DNA of 64,000 bases from CAVRXQ01 sp963725215 (GTDB lineage: Bacteria > Actinomycetota > Acidimicrobiia > Acidimicrobiales > Bog-793): contig CAVRXQ010000002.1 in assembly GCA_963725215.1 (NCBI GenBank), forward strand, positions 644,087 to 708,086. The letters are read 5' to 3'. The translations under genes were made by a program, and so were the position numbers. This document shows positions 23,883 to 32,642 of the stretch, piece after piece (position 1 is the stretch's first letter; each line of letters begins with the position of its first letter). Below the pieces are notes generated by a model. It was not told the DNA's origin. It ran no database searches and saw only the letters and a list, made by a program, of their open reading frames with translations.

Positions 23883-23911
23883 AACTTTGTCAAGCTGGGA
23901 CGCCAGCCGAT

Positions 23912-24394
23912 TTACAGCTCCGCGAGGACGGCGTCTGCTCCGCTCACTGAGACTCCGGGCTGGGATTCGACGCCGAGATAGGTCACGACGCCGTCTTGCA
24001 GGATCATCGCGTACCGCCGAGAGCGCACCCCGAGTCCCGCCGCGGTCATGTCATAATCGAGGCCCACGGCGCGGGTGAACTCCCCGTTGCCGTCGCCGAG
24101 CATCATCACCGCGTCGCCGGTCCCTTGGGCTTGACCCCACGCCCCCATCACGTAGGCGTCGTTGACTGAGATGCAGGCGATCAGATCGACGCCTTTTCCC
24201 TTCAGGTCCTCGGCGCGGACGATGTAGCCCGGGAGGTGGAAGTCCGAGCACGTCGGCGTGAACGCGCCGGGCAGACCGAACAACACGACCTTGCCGCGGC
24301 CGAGGACGTCGAGACTGCGCAGAGCTTCTGGCTCGCGCTTTCCCATCCGGCGCAACTCGACGTCGGGGATCTTGTCACCAACGGCAATCGTCAT
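23912..24394 (-). CDS. Peroxiredoxin (Prx5/type II family)
   Basis: A 160-residue thioredoxin-fold peroxidase. The peroxidatic Cys49 lies in LPGAFTPTCS, and GVDLIACISVNDAYVMGAW and RSRRYAMILQDGVV are diagnostic of the Prx5 group (glutaredoxin/thioredoxin-dependent). A further Cys in LIACISVND is common in the family. It reduces hydroperoxides in the cytoplasm. GGAGAG lies about 8 bases before the ATG at 24394. It is divergent from the iron permease gene; pairing peroxide defence with iron uptake is plausible but unproven. Confidence 0.92.
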   Translation of the reverse strand: MTIAVGDKIPDVELRRMGKREPEALRSLDVLGRGKVVLFGLPGAFTPTCSDFHLPGYIVRAEDLKGKGVDLIACISVNDAYVMGAWGQAQGTGDAVMMLGDGNGEFTRAVGLDYDMTAAGLGVRSRRYAMILQDGVVTYLGVESQPGVSVSGADAVLAEL

Positions 24395-24499
24395 GACCGG
24401 CTCTCCTCTTCTCGGGTGCTGGGGCGCATCGTCGATACAAGATACGGGACAACCATCCGCTGAGGTCGGGCGGACATCAGGTTCGCCAGAGAGTTTTTC

Positions 24500-24518
24500 T
24501 CAAGCTAGCCTGATATTT
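24500..24518 (+). promoter_or_regulatory. Weak candidate DtxR/IdeR-like iron box before efeU
   Basis: The 19 bases around the core AGCTAGCCTGATA match the TTAGGTTAGCCTAACCTAA consensus at about 11 positions. It sits 20 bases before the efeU start. The match is modest and could be chance. Confidence 0.3.
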
Positions 24519-24537
24519 CGGAGGTGAAAGAGGGTTC

Positions 24538-25491
24538 ATGCTCGCCGGTTTCGTCATCTTCCTCCGGGAAGGCACCGAGGCAAGCATCATCATCGCCGTC
24601 CTCCTCTCCTACCTCGAGCGCTCCGGTCACCGGCGCCACTTCAAGGCCGTCTTCTTGGGCGCCGGAATCGCCGGCCTCCTCGCGGCGGCGGGCGGCGTGG
24701 CCGCGTACCTAACGATCCACACCTACGCCGGCTCGCGTGCGCAGACGATCTTCGAGACCGCCACATACGCCGTCGCCGTCATCATCCTCACTTACATGAC
24801 GTTTTGGATGCGCGCCCACGCGAAGACGATCTCGAAAGAGCTCTCCGCCCGAGCCGAATCGACGATCGGAAAGAAAGAGCGGCTCGGACTGGCGCTGCTC
24901 GCCTTCCAAGCCGTCGGACGCGAGGGGCTCGAGACGGCGGTCTTCACCCTCGCAATCGTCTTCGCCGCCGGCACGAAACAGACGCTGCTCGGCGGACTCG
25001 TCGGACTCGTGTGCGCCCTCGGTATCGCCTACGCGATCTTTCGCGCCGGCAAGCGCCTCAACTTGGCGATCTTCTTCACGACAGTCGGCACGTTGCTGAT
25101 CGTGTTTGCCGCCGGGCTCGTCGCGGACATCGTCGAGAACCTCCAGCAGCTCGGTTGGGTTCACGCGTTGAGCTCTCAAATGTGGAACTCGACCAGCGTC
25201 GTTTCCGAAAGTTCGGCGATCGGGGATGTCTTCCATTCGCTCTTCGGCTACGCCGATCGACCGACTGCGCTACAAGCCGTCTGCTACGTCGTTTACGTAG
25301 CGTTCGCCGTCGGTCTTTATATCGCGATCAACCGGCGCGGCAGCTCCTCGAAGGCGCGCGCGACGGGCGACCGAGGAGACCTCGAGCGCGGCGTCGTCTT
25401 AGACCGATACGACGAGCACGTAAACCGCTCGTCGGGGCGCACCCCGTTGCGAGTACCTCCAAGCCGAGTAACAATGTCGTCGCCGCATTAG
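24538..25491 (+). CDS. efeU: FTR1-family iron permease (EfeU-like)
   Basis: A 317-residue membrane protein with seven predicted helices. The two REGxE iron-transport motifs are present: REGTE at residues 10-14 and REGLE near residue 140, in the helix after QAVG. These are required for iron passage in Ftr1/EfeU. The tail of ~45 residues after the last helix is polar and not conserved. The usual partners EfeO and EfeB are absent here, so oxidation of ferrous iron must be supplied elsewhere, or the protein works alone. The start has a GAAAGAGGG ribosome binding site. It ends just before the cobalamin riboswitch. Confidence 0.88.
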   Translation: MLAGFVIFLREGTEASIIIAVLLSYLERSGHRRHFKAVFLGAGIAGLLAAAGGVAAYLTIHTYAGSRAQTIFETATYAVAVIILTYMTFWMRAHAKTISKELSARAESTIGKKERLGLALLAFQAVGREGLETAVFTLAIVFAAGTKQTLLGGLVGLVCALGIAYAIFRAGKRLNLAIFFTTVGTLLIVFAAGLVADIVENLQQLGWVHALSSQMWNSTSVVSESSAIGDVFHSLFGYADRPTALQAVCYVVYVAFAVGLYIAINRRGSSSKARATGDRGDLERGVVLDRYDEHVNRSSGRTPLRVPPSRVTMSSPH

Positions 25492-25497
25492 GAAATA

Positions 25498-25668
25498 CCC
25501 GAGGTGGACTCCGGCGGCGGTACGCCGGAGCTGAAAAGGGAAGCCGGTGGAAGTCCGGCACGGTCGCGCCACTGTGACCGGGGAGCGATCCCGAACGTGG
25601 CCACTGGGACTTCGTCCTGGGAAGGCACGGGAGAGCGTCGATCCGGAAGTCAGGAGACCTGCCTCGGG
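25498..25668 (+). ncRNA. Cobalamin riboswitch
   Basis: A class I B12 riboswitch. The conserved core is visible in order: GAAAAGGGAAGCCGGTG from 25533, the segment CGCGCCACTGTGACCGGGG, then CCACTGGG, TGGGAAGG, and the B12 box AGTCAGGAGACCTGCC (about 25648-25663). CCCGAGG at 25498-25504 pairs with CCTCGGG at 25662-25668, giving the P1 helix and the borders. It precedes the btuF-btuC-btuD operon; a hairpin near 25716-25730 and the ribosome binding site at 25787 may form the expression platform. Confidence 0.95.
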
Positions 25669-25798
25669 ACAGGAGATGTCGAGCCTCGCGTCAAGGTGAA
25701 CTGAAGGGTCGCGGCGCTGGGTCTACCAGCGAGATCCCACTCGAAGCCGTGGCGTGAGCCGACCGACCGGCCGCGCGCTCGGCCAGAAGGAGTGGGAG

Positions 25799-26743
25799 AT
25801 GTCTCGACTCAGAGAAACGTTTCTTCGCACGCGCCCAAAAAGTGATCGCTCGATGGTCTGTACCCGCGTGCGCGTTCTGATCGTTCTAGGAAGCGCCCTG
25901 ATCATCGGCGCGCTGAGCACGACGACCTCTGTCGCTTCAGCGACGCACCTCAACTCGCGACATCCGTCACGCATCATTTCGCTCTCACCGACCGCAACCG
26001 AGGTGCTGTTCGCGATCGGTGCCGGACACCAGGTCGTCGCCGTCGACGGAGACTCCGACTATCCGAAGAACGCCCCCCGCACATCGTTGTCAGGACTCGA
26101 ACCGAACCTCGAGGCGATCGCGAGGTACCGGCCACAACTCGTCGTCATCTCGTACAACCCGAACAACTTGGAGAAATCACTGGAGCGACTCGGCATCAGC
26201 GTCCTTTTTCAGGATGCGCCGGCAAGCCTCTCCGGCACGTACAGCCAGATCGAACGGCTGGGCGAGATCACCGGCCACGTCAACGCGGCGCGATCGCTCG
26301 TCGAGCGCATGCGCCGGGAGATCGCGGCGGCGGTGCGCACTGCACCGCATTTTGCGAAGGTGCCCACCTACTACTACGAACTTGACCAGACCGAATATTC
26401 GGTGACGTCGTCCACCTTCATCGGCAGGCTCGTAAAGATGTTCGGCTTGCGCGATATCGCGGATGCCGCCAAGGGAGCTTCGAGCGGTTATCCGCAGCTT
26501 TCGACCGAGTACATCGTGAAGTCGAACCCGTCTCTCATCTTCCTCGCCGACACGATCTGTTGTCATCAATCCCTGACGACGCTCGCCAAGCGTCCCGGGT
26601 TCAGGGCGATGAGCGCCGTGAAAGGGCGCGATGTCTTCGGGTTGAACGATGACATCGCCTCGCAGTGGGGGCCCCGCGTCGTTCTTCTCGCACAAGACAT
26701 CGAAAAAGACCTATGGGTGTACGAGCGCAGGCTGGCGAGCTGA
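25799..26743 (+). CDS. btuF: Cobalamin ABC transporter substrate-binding protein BtuF
   Basis: A 314-residue exported class III binding protein. The signal sequence is the hydrophobic stretch VRVLIVLGSALIIGAL near residue 25 ending at SVASA. RIISLSPTATEVLFAIGAG opens the mature fold, and YYYELDQTEYSVTSSTFIG and FGLNDDIASQWGPRVV follow. The position directly behind a cobalamin riboswitch makes vitamin B12 or a precursor the ligand. AAGGAG lies 6 bases before the ATG at 25799. The btuC start lies within its last 31 bases, showing translational coupling. Confidence 0.93.
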   Translation: MSRLRETFLRTRPKSDRSMVCTRVRVLIVLGSALIIGALSTTTSVASATHLNSRHPSRIISLSPTATEVLFAIGAGHQVVAVDGDSDYPKNAPRTSLSGLEPNLEAIARYRPQLVVISYNPNNLEKSLERLGISVLFQDAPASLSGTYSQIERLGEITGHVNAARSLVERMRREIAAAVRTAPHFAKVPTYYYELDQTEYSVTSSTFIGRLVKMFGLRDIADAAKGASSGYPQLSTEYIVKSNPSLIFLADTICCHQSLTTLAKRPGFRAMSAVKGRDVFGLNDDIASQWGPRVVLLAQDIEKDLWVYERRLAS

Positions 26744-27807
26744 TAACCGCACACCGGGCGGAGCGCGCCGGCCTCCGCCCCGTGCTGTGCAGGGACGCGG
26801 CGTTCTACCTCGGCGCGCTCGTCCTGCTGCTCGGCGCGGCGACACTCGGGGTGCTCGTCGGTCCGGCGGACCTCTCCCCAGCGATCGTTTTCCACGTCCT
26901 CGAAGGAAAGCTCCTCTTCGGGGTGCACACCCATGTGTCCGCCCTCGATAGCGCGATCGTGTGGCAGTTGCGCGCGCCCCGAGTCGTGCTCGCCGCGATC
27001 GTCGGCGCGACGCTCGCCACGGCCGGCGCGTCGTACCAGGGCGTCTTCCAGAACCCGCTCGCGGACCCGTACTTGCTCGGTGTTGCGGCGGGCGCGGGGC
27101 TCGGGGCCACGCTCGCCGTCGTCGTCGTGCACGATCCGGCCGCGTGGGCAGTCAACCCCATCCCGCTCGCCGCGTTCGCCGGCGCGCTCGTATCCGTCGC
27201 GCTCACCTATGTGCTCGGGAGATCTGGTCAGCGGATGCGCTCGACGACAAGCCTGATCCTCGCGGGTGTCGCGGTGGCGTCCTTTTTGACCGCGATCCAG
27301 ACCTACGCGCAACAACGGAACACGAAGACCCTCCTCGAGGTGTATTCGTGGATCCTCGGCGGGCTGTCGGGCGCGGACTGGCAAGAAGTCCTGCTCGTCC
27401 TGCCCTACGTCGCGGTCTGTGGCGTCGTCCTCCTCGCGTCGCGCCGGCTGCTCGACGTGATGGCGGTCGGAGACGAAGAGGCCGACAGCCTCGGCGTGCG
27501 CGCGACGCGCGTCCGGTTGCTCATTGTCGTGGCGGCGACGCTCGCCACCGCGGCGGTCGTCGCGGTGAGCGGGCTCGTCGGCTTCGTCGGGATCATCGTT
27601 CCGCACGCAATCCGCCTCGTCGTCGGGCCGAGCTACCGGCGGATCCTGCCGCTGTCGATCCTCGTCGGGGCGGCGTTCTTGATCCTCGCCGACCTCGTCG
27701 CCCGAACCGCGCTCTCGCCTGCCGAGGTCCCTTTGGGGGTCGTGACCGCCTTCTTCGGCGCACCGTTCTTCCTCGTCGTTCTCCGCCAATCGAGGCGTGC
27801 GTCGTGA
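26713..27807 (+). CDS. btuC: Cobalamin ABC transporter permease BtuC (FecCD family)
   Basis: A 364-residue permease with 9-10 membrane helices. The conserved GASYQGVFQNPLADPYLLG loop (helix 2-3), ILAGVAVASFLTAIQTY and the coupling region LVGFVGIIVPHAIRLVVGPSYRRILPLS identify the FecCD/BtuC family (quoted in parts). It forms a dimer that passes cobalamin across the membrane. The start is set at ATG 26713, which overlaps btuF by 31 bases; a start closer to the first helix is possible. The stop overlaps the btuD GTG. Confidence 0.92.
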   Translation: MGVRAQAGELITAHRAERAGLRPVLCRDAAFYLGALVLLLGAATLGVLVGPADLSPAIVFHVLEGKLLFGVHTHVSALDSAIVWQLRAPRVVLAAIVGATLATAGASYQGVFQNPLADPYLLGVAAGAGLGATLAVVVVHDPAAWAVNPIPLAAFAGALVSVALTYVLGRSGQRMRSTTSLILAGVAVASFLTAIQTYAQQRNTKTLLEVYSWILGGLSGADWQEVLLVLPYVAVCGVVLLASRRLLDVMAVGDEEADSLGVRATRVRLLIVVAATLATAAVVAVSGLVGFVGIIVPHAIRLVVGPSYRRILPLSILVGAAFLILADLVARTALSPAEVPLGVVTAFFGAPFFLVVLRQSRRAS

Positions 27808-28607
27808 AGGTCAGCCTTTCTTCGATTTCCGTCTCCTACGACGGCAGCTCCGCGCTAGGCGACGTGTCGATCGACGTCGATGACAGCGGGTGGCTCGGGC
27901 TCATCGGCCCGAACGGGAGCGGCAAGACCTCGCTCTTGCGCGCCGTCGCCGGGCTAGTCGATTTCGGCGGCACCGTCGCGTTCGACGGACGCGAGGTGTC
28001 ACCTTCGCATCGCCGGCGGATCTCGCGCCTCGTCGCGTACGTGCCGCAGCGACCGGTGCTGCCTGCACAGATGACGGTGTCGGAGTACGTGCTACTCGGA
28101 CGCACCCCGCACATCTCGTTCTTCGGCACAGAAAGCCACCACGACCGCTTGGTCGCCGCCGAGGTCATCGGGCGTCTCGAGCTTGAGGAGTTCTCGCAAC
28201 GCCCGCTCGCGTCGTTGTCCGGGGGCGAGGTCCAACGGGCGGTGCTCGCCCGGGCGCTCGCGCAACAGGCTCCGGTCCTTTTGCTCGACGAGCCGACTGC
28301 GGCGCTCGACATCGGCCACGGCCAAAAGGTGCTCGAACTCGTCGATTCGCTGCGCGAAGAGCGCGACTTGACGGTCATCTCGGCGATGCACGACCTAACG
28401 CTTGCCGGACAGTTCTCGACCAGGCTCGTTTTGCTCGCGAAAGGACGCCTGCTCGCCACGGGCACGGTCCGCGAGGTGCTGTCCGAGCGCGTCCTCGCGC
28501 GTCATTACGGAGCGGAGCTCCGCGTGCTCGAAGACGGCGCCGGAGGCGTAGCGGTGCTGCCCCGCCGCCGAGTGCGAAACCGCGACGGCGCGGTGGACTC
28601 GACGTGA
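27804..28607 (+). CDS. btuD: Cobalamin ABC transporter ATPase BtuD
   Basis: A 267-residue ATPase. Walker A GPNGSGKTS near residue 36, the Q-loop at YVPQRPVLPAQ, the signature LSGGEVQR, Walker B PVLLLDEPTAALD and the switch histidine in AMHD are all intact. The GTG at 27804 overlaps the btuC stop by 4 bases. The extended C-terminal tail is rich in arginine and valine. It completes a BtuF-BtuC-BtuD importer under riboswitch control. The ParB-like gene overlaps its end by 4 bases. Confidence 0.94.
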   Translation: MKVSLSSISVSYDGSSALGDVSIDVDDSGWLGLIGPNGSGKTSLLRAVAGLVDFGGTVAFDGREVSPSHRRRISRLVAYVPQRPVLPAQMTVSEYVLLGRTPHISFFGTESHHDRLVAAEVIGRLELEEFSQRPLASLSGGEVQRAVLARALAQQAPVLLLDEPTAALDIGHGQKVLELVDSLREERDLTVISAMHDLTLAGQFSTRLVLLAKGRLLATGTVREVLSERVLARHYGAELRVLEDGAGGVAVLPRRRVRNRDGAVDST

Positions 28608-29041
28608 GCACCGATGAGCACGGCCGCGAGCGGGCGCGACGTCGCGACGCGCGAGTACGCCCGCAGTATCACTTCTGGCCCGGGATGAATGGCCTCGACG
28701 CGTGGGACGTCAACCGACTGATCGAGCTGAGTGCCGACTTCCCAGTCGAAGAGGTCGACGTCTCGGAGATCGGCTCCGTCGACACCGTGTACTGGTTCGA
28801 CGAATCACGAAACGAGCCGACGGTGCGCGGCGTCGTAGAACACACCCGGCTCATCAACGAGGTGGATCTTTCGTACCCGATCATCCTCGGCGAGGACGGT
28901 CGCGTGATGGATGGAATGCACCGCGTTGCCCGCGCGATCCTGGAGGGTCGCACGACGATCAAAGCGGTGCGGTTTCAGGTTCAGCCGGCACCTGACTTTC
29001 GCGACTGCCGGCCCGAAGAACTCCCCTACGACCGAAGCTGA
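28604..29041 (+). CDS. ParB-like domain protein, unknown role
   Basis: A 145-residue protein whose central part YPIILGEDGRVMDGMHRVARAIL resembles the N-terminal ParB/sulfiredoxin fold, with the residues GxHR of the CTPase/nuclease-like motif (MDGMHRVARA). The DNA-binding helix-turn-helix and dimerisation parts of true ParB are missing. The GTG overlaps the btuD stop by 4 bases, so it is translated with the cobalamin transporter and controlled by the riboswitch. No role in B12 uptake is known to me. It might be an enzyme-like member of the fold that uses a nucleotide. Confidence 0.65.
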   Translation: MSTDEHGRERARRRDARVRPQYHFWPGMNGLDAWDVNRLIELSADFPVEEVDVSEIGSVDTVYWFDESRNEPTVRGVVEHTRLINEVDLSYPIILGEDGRVMDGMHRVARAILEGRTTIKAVRFQVQPAPDFRDCRPEELPYDRS

Positions 29042-29077
29042 TCGAACCCGCGCGGGTTTGAAGCGTCGCGCGAAACC

Positions 29078-30079
29078 TCAGACGGTCGCAGCGAGTTCTC
29101 CGCCAATCTTGGCGGCCGAAGTCCGACCGAGCAGCTTGGCGCAGGCGTGAACGGCGCGAATGTAGGGGACGTCGACGCCGGTCTTCTCCGCGAGCTCGAT
29201 CACCGCTCCGCTCATGCAGTCGAGCTCGAGCTGCTTGCCGGCCTCTAGGTCTTGCAGCATCGACGTCTTGTGGTCGCCGACGGCGAGAGCCGCAGCGAGC
29301 CGCCGTTCGAGCGAGACGGGGAACAAGATTCCGAGACGTGCCGCCACCAAAGCGCATTCATCGAACATCTTCCGCAAGAGCTCGACCAATTCGGGATCCG
29401 ATCCGAGTTCTCCCATCGTGGCCCGGGTGAGGGCGCTCACCGGATTGAACGAGACGTTTCCGACAAGCTTTAACCAGATCTGGTTCCGAATTCGCGCTTC
29501 AACCGGCGCCTTCAGCCCGCCAGATGCGAACACCTTCGAGATCTCTTGACACCGTTCGCTGTCCGAGCCATCCGGTTCGCCGATGATGAATCTCGTCCCT
29601 TCGACGTGGCGGATCACGCCCGGCTCGACGATCTCGGCCGAGCTGTAGGCGACGCATCCGATGTTGTGCGCGCTCGCAAACGCGTCCGAGATCGCGCCGC
29701 CGGGGTCGGTGCTTTCCAGTCTCGTCCCATCGAGCGGCCCTCCTTCTGCTTGGAAGTACCACCAAGGGATGCCGTTTTGTGCCCACACCACCCCGGTCGC
29801 CGGGCGAAGATGCGGTCCGATTTGCGGCGCCAGCTCGGGCAGGCTGTAGGCCTTCAATCCGACGAAGACGACGCCGGCGTCGGCGACCGCTTCGAAGTCG
29901 TCGGTCACCGCTGGGTGGGAGACGAAGTCGCCGTCGACTGAGTGCACCCGTACGCCGCCCTCGCGCATTGCTTGCAGATGAGCTCCCCTCGCGACAAGGG
30001 TGACATCGGCTCCCCCTCGGGCGAGGCACGCGCCGACAAAGGCGCCGATGGCGCCCGCGCCGGCGACGACGAACTTCAA
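29078..30079 (-). CDS. 2-dehydropantoate 2-reductase family oxidoreductase (ApbA/PanE)
   Basis: A 333-residue NADP-dependent reductase. GAGAIGAFVGACLARGG is the dinucleotide loop; the catalytic lysine lies in IRNQIWLKLVGNVSFNP and the glutamate-serine motif in TSMLQDLEAGKQLELD. The family includes ketopantoate reductase and many 2-oxoacid reductases. The ATG overlaps the stop of the acyl-CoA ligase gene by 4 bases, so it is translated after that enzyme in one operon. The company (acyl-CoA ligase, FAH, RraA-like, importer) suggests a catabolic 2-oxo or 2-hydroxy acid role instead of pantothenate synthesis, by inference. Confidence 0.85.
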   Translation of the reverse strand: MKFVVAGAGAIGAFVGACLARGGADVTLVARGAHLQAMREGGVRVHSVDGDFVSHPAVTDDFEAVADAGVVFVGLKAYSLPELAPQIGPHLRPATGVVWAQNGIPWWYFQAEGGPLDGTRLESTDPGGAISDAFASAHNIGCVAYSSAEIVEPGVIRHVEGTRFIIGEPDGSDSERCQEISKVFASGGLKAPVEARIRNQIWLKLVGNVSFNPVSALTRATMGELGSDPELVELLRKMFDECALVAARLGILFPVSLERRLAAALAVGDHKTSMLQDLEAGKQLELDCMSGAVIELAEKTGVDVPYIRAVHACAKLLGRTSAAKIGGELAATV

Positions 30080-31650
30080 CTTCCCCGCTTCCGGTTGTCG
30101 ACCGCCGCTGCAACCAGCCGACGTTGGACCTTTCCTGTCGGCGTGCGGGGGATCTTCGCCACGACGTGAATCGTCTTAGGCACCTTGAACGCGGCGAGGC
30201 GCTGCCGGCAGAAGTCAACGAGCGTCTTCGGATCGGCCTCGGTGCTCAGGGTGACGGCCGCCGTCGGCACCTCTCCATACTTGTCGTCCGCGACTCCAAA
30301 ACAGATCGCCTCATCAACGGCGGGATGCTGCAGGAGCACCGCTTCGATTTCCGCCGGAGCAATGGTCTCGCCGCCGCGGAGGATCATCTCTTTGATACGA
30401 CCCTCGAGATGCAGGTAGCCGGCCCTCAACACGCCGCGATCGCCGGTGCGGAACCAGCCGTCGAAAAACGACTCGGTGTTCGCGCTCTGATTGTTCAAGT
30501 AACCGGGCGTGACGCCTGGACCTCGAATCACGATCTCGCCCGGAACACCTTCGGATTGAAAGCGAGACTGTTGGTCGATCACCGCGACTTCGGTCCCAGT
30601 CGCGGCCCCCACCGAGCCGGGAATCCGAGCTTTCGGAGGCAGCGGATTCGATGCGACTTGATGACTTGCCTCCGTCATTCCGTACGCCTCGAGCACGGGC
30701 ACTCCGTAAATGCTTTCCGCTCGTTCCATGAGGGCGGGGGACAATGCCGAGCTGCAGGACCTAACGAAGCGAAATGTGGACGGTGCTCCCTTCACGTCGA
30801 CTCGTTCGAGGATCATCTGGTGAAGGGTGGGCGCGGCGGAGAACCACGTCGCTTCGAGCATCCGAGCTTGGCGCCAAAAGCGGTGCGGGGTGAACCGGCG
30901 CGGCAGGATCACCGTCCCACCTTGGTGGATCGTGGCGAGCGCCGAGGCGACAAGACCGTGAACGTGGAAAAGCGGCATGACGCAGAACGAGACGTCCTCG
31001 GATCCGAGCTCGTAGTGGACCGCGATTGTGTGTATCGATGCCATCAGGTTCTGCTGCAGCAGCGGGACCTGCTTCGGTCGGCTTGTTGTCCCGCTGGTGT
31101 GAAGCACGATCGCCACGTCCTCTGGCTCTCCGAGCTCGTAGGTCGATCGCTCGCCGAGATCGTTCCCGCCCAAAGAAAGCGCCGGCGGTCCATCTTTCCG
31201 CTCGGTCACCTTGATGACGGGAATGCGAAGAGCGCTGGCGACTCGCTCTGCAGCTGGCAGCTTCGACGCCAACAAGACCAATCGGGGAGCGATGTCGCCC
31301 AAGTAGAAGTCGTACTCGGCTTCGGTGTAGGCAGGGTTGAGCGGTGCCGCAGCAGCTCCGAGTCTCGTCACGGCGAACAACAGCTCAACGAATTCGGGGC
31401 TGTTCGGCATCGAAATCGCGACACGGTCTCCCCGACGTACGCCCGCCGCGGCGAGCTGCCCGGAGAGCGCGACGACGTGTTCGGCCGCCTGCGCGTACGT
31501 GAGCGAGCGCCCATGCTCGGGCGACACGAACGCAATGCGCGCTCCCGGCGCTTGCTCGAAAAGCGCGTCCAGACGATTGCTTGGCTGGTCGGCAGTCGTG
31601 TGCGCCAGAACGCCCCCTCTACTTGATTCGTCCTGCTGCAGGTGACTCAA
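30076..31650 (-). CDS. AMP-forming acyl-CoA synthetase, oxalate-CoA-ligase-like
   Basis: A 524-residue ANL-superfamily enzyme. The P-loop LHTSGTTSRPKQV, the block EAYGMTEASHQVASNPLPP, GWFRTGDRG, GRIKEMILRGGETI and the C-terminal lysine in PRTPTGKVQRR are all present. The segments SNPLPPKARIPGSVG and RLAAFKVPKTI strongly resemble the oxalyl-CoA synthetase group (plant AAE3, yeast Pcs60) as I remember it. Substrate may thus be oxalate or another small diacid; this needs alignment. The start is a TTG at 31650 since no ATG or GTG lies near the family N-terminus. It is the first gene of a two-gene operon divergent in function from the GntR gene upstream. Confidence 0.8.
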   Translation of the reverse strand: MSHLQQDESSRGGVLAHTTADQPSNRLDALFEQAPGARIAFVSPEHGRSLTYAQAAEHVVALSGQLAAAGVRRGDRVAISMPNSPEFVELLFAVTRLGAAAAPLNPAYTEAEYDFYLGDIAPRLVLLASKLPAAERVASALRIPVIKVTERKDGPPALSLGGNDLGERSTYELGEPEDVAIVLHTSGTTSRPKQVPLLQQNLMASIHTIAVHYELGSEDVSFCVMPLFHVHGLVASALATIHQGGTVILPRRFTPHRFWRQARMLEATWFSAAPTLHQMILERVDVKGAPSTFRFVRSCSSALSPALMERAESIYGVPVLEAYGMTEASHQVASNPLPPKARIPGSVGAATGTEVAVIDQQSRFQSEGVPGEIVIRGPGVTPGYLNNQSANTESFFDGWFRTGDRGVLRAGYLHLEGRIKEMILRGGETIAPAEIEAVLLQHPAVDEAICFGVADDKYGEVPTAAVTLSTEADPKTLVDFCRQRLAAFKVPKTIHVVAKIPRTPTGKVQRRLVAAAVDNRKRGS

Positions 31651-31688
31651 GTTCGAAGCAATGTGGAACAGCTACCTCAAAACTGCAC

Positions 31689-32426
31689 TCAGCCGGGAGT
31701 CGAGCCGAAAAGGTCTGCCGCGACGCTCCCGAGATGTGCCCGCATCGCCTCGACGGCGCGATCCGTGTCCCGGGCCCGAAGCGCCATGACCAGCGCGTTG
31801 TGCTGGCGCTGATATTTCGCGCGCCGAGCTCGTGAGTCGTGGCGGCGTTTCAGGTCGCCCCACACCTGGCCGTGGCGCGCGGATTCGATGACCTCGTTGA
31901 GGCGGATCAGGAGTTGATTGTGGCTCGCCGAGACGATGCACCGATGCAACGCGAGGTCCCACGCTTCGAACTCCTCGTACGTCTGTGACGCGTTACCCCC
32001 GGCGAGGCATCGTTCCATCTCTTCGAAATCTCGAGGCGTCGCCCATGCGACGACTACCGCCATCGCCTGTGGCTCGAAAAGCCGTCGCACCTCCATGACG
32101 TCGGCTGGTCCGATATCGACGTGATCGAGCTCCGTCTTCTCGGAGTCGCGCATCGCCCCAGATCGGAGAAACGTTCCCCGCCCCACCTGACGCGTGATCC
32201 GTCCCTCTGCTTCGAGGACGGCGAGGGCGTGTCGCACCGCGGTTCTCGAGACTCCGAAATCCGACGCCAACTGCCTCTCCGTCGGGAGCTGGCTGACGCC
32301 CTGTCGCTCGGCCGACTGGCACTCGGCGAGGATCTGCCTCGCGAGCTTCCCCGAGGCTTCCCCAGACGAGCCGCGCCTCGGTGTCGCCCGGTGCGGACGC
32401 GTCAACACGCCAAGAGCTTGTGTCAC
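31689..32426 (-). CDS. GntR family regulator, FadR/FCD subfamily
   Basis: A 245-residue regulator. The winged helix covers about residues 28-95, with LPTERQLASDFGVSRTAVRHAL and LEAEGRITRQVGRGTFL (split under the length limit). The C-terminal FCD domain has the expected metal-binding type helices around RRLFEPQAMAVVV and HRCIVSASHNQLL, whose histidines are common ligands. GAGGTGA lies about 9 bases before the GTG at 32426. It is upstream of the acyl-CoA ligase on the same strand and divergent from the FAH gene and the ABC importer, so it probably senses the pathway acid. Confidence 0.88.
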   Translation of the reverse strand: MTQALGVLTRPHRATPRRGSSGEASGKLARQILAECQSAERQGVSQLPTERQLASDFGVSRTAVRHALAVLEAEGRITRQVGRGTFLRSGAMRDSEKTELDHVDIGPADVMEVRRLFEPQAMAVVVAWATPRDFEEMERCLAGGNASQTYEEFEAWDLALHRCIVSASHNQLLIRLNEVIESARHGQVWGDLKRRHDSRARRAKYQRQHNALVMALRARDTDRAVEAMRAHLGSVAADLFGSTPG

Positions 32427-32443
32427 AGGATCTTCACCTCGTG

Positions 32444-32578
32444 ATAACCAATGCTACCAATCCCTTCCCGAGGCGGTCGAACACCGGAACGTTCACTGCC
32501 TTCACGCAGGTAGGGCGCTTTGAAACTCTCTCCCGACCGACCTATGCTCCCCAACCAATCCGACTTGCCATAACCAAT
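32444..32578. promoter_or_regulatory. Three AACCAAT direct repeats between gntR and the FAH gene
   Basis: ATAACCAAT occurs at 32444-32452 and 32570-32578, and AACCAAT again at 32553-32559, in the 216-base divergent region. They are candidates for the operator of the adjacent GntR regulator, though FadR-type operators are usually palindromes. Confidence 0.35.
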
Positions 32579-32642
32579 CGGGTGGCAAAAGCTTCCGCCC
32601 GATCCGGTCGAGGTGCTTGCGCACCAACCTCCAGGGGGAATC

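Noticed and set aside
26566..27789. A 407-codon minus-strand frame opposite btuC
   Set aside because: Composition of Asp, Glu, Arg and His repeats typical of antisense frames in high-GC genes.
30124..31626. A 500-codon plus-strand frame opposite the acyl-CoA ligase
   Set aside because: No motif; the minus strand has a complete ANL enzyme.
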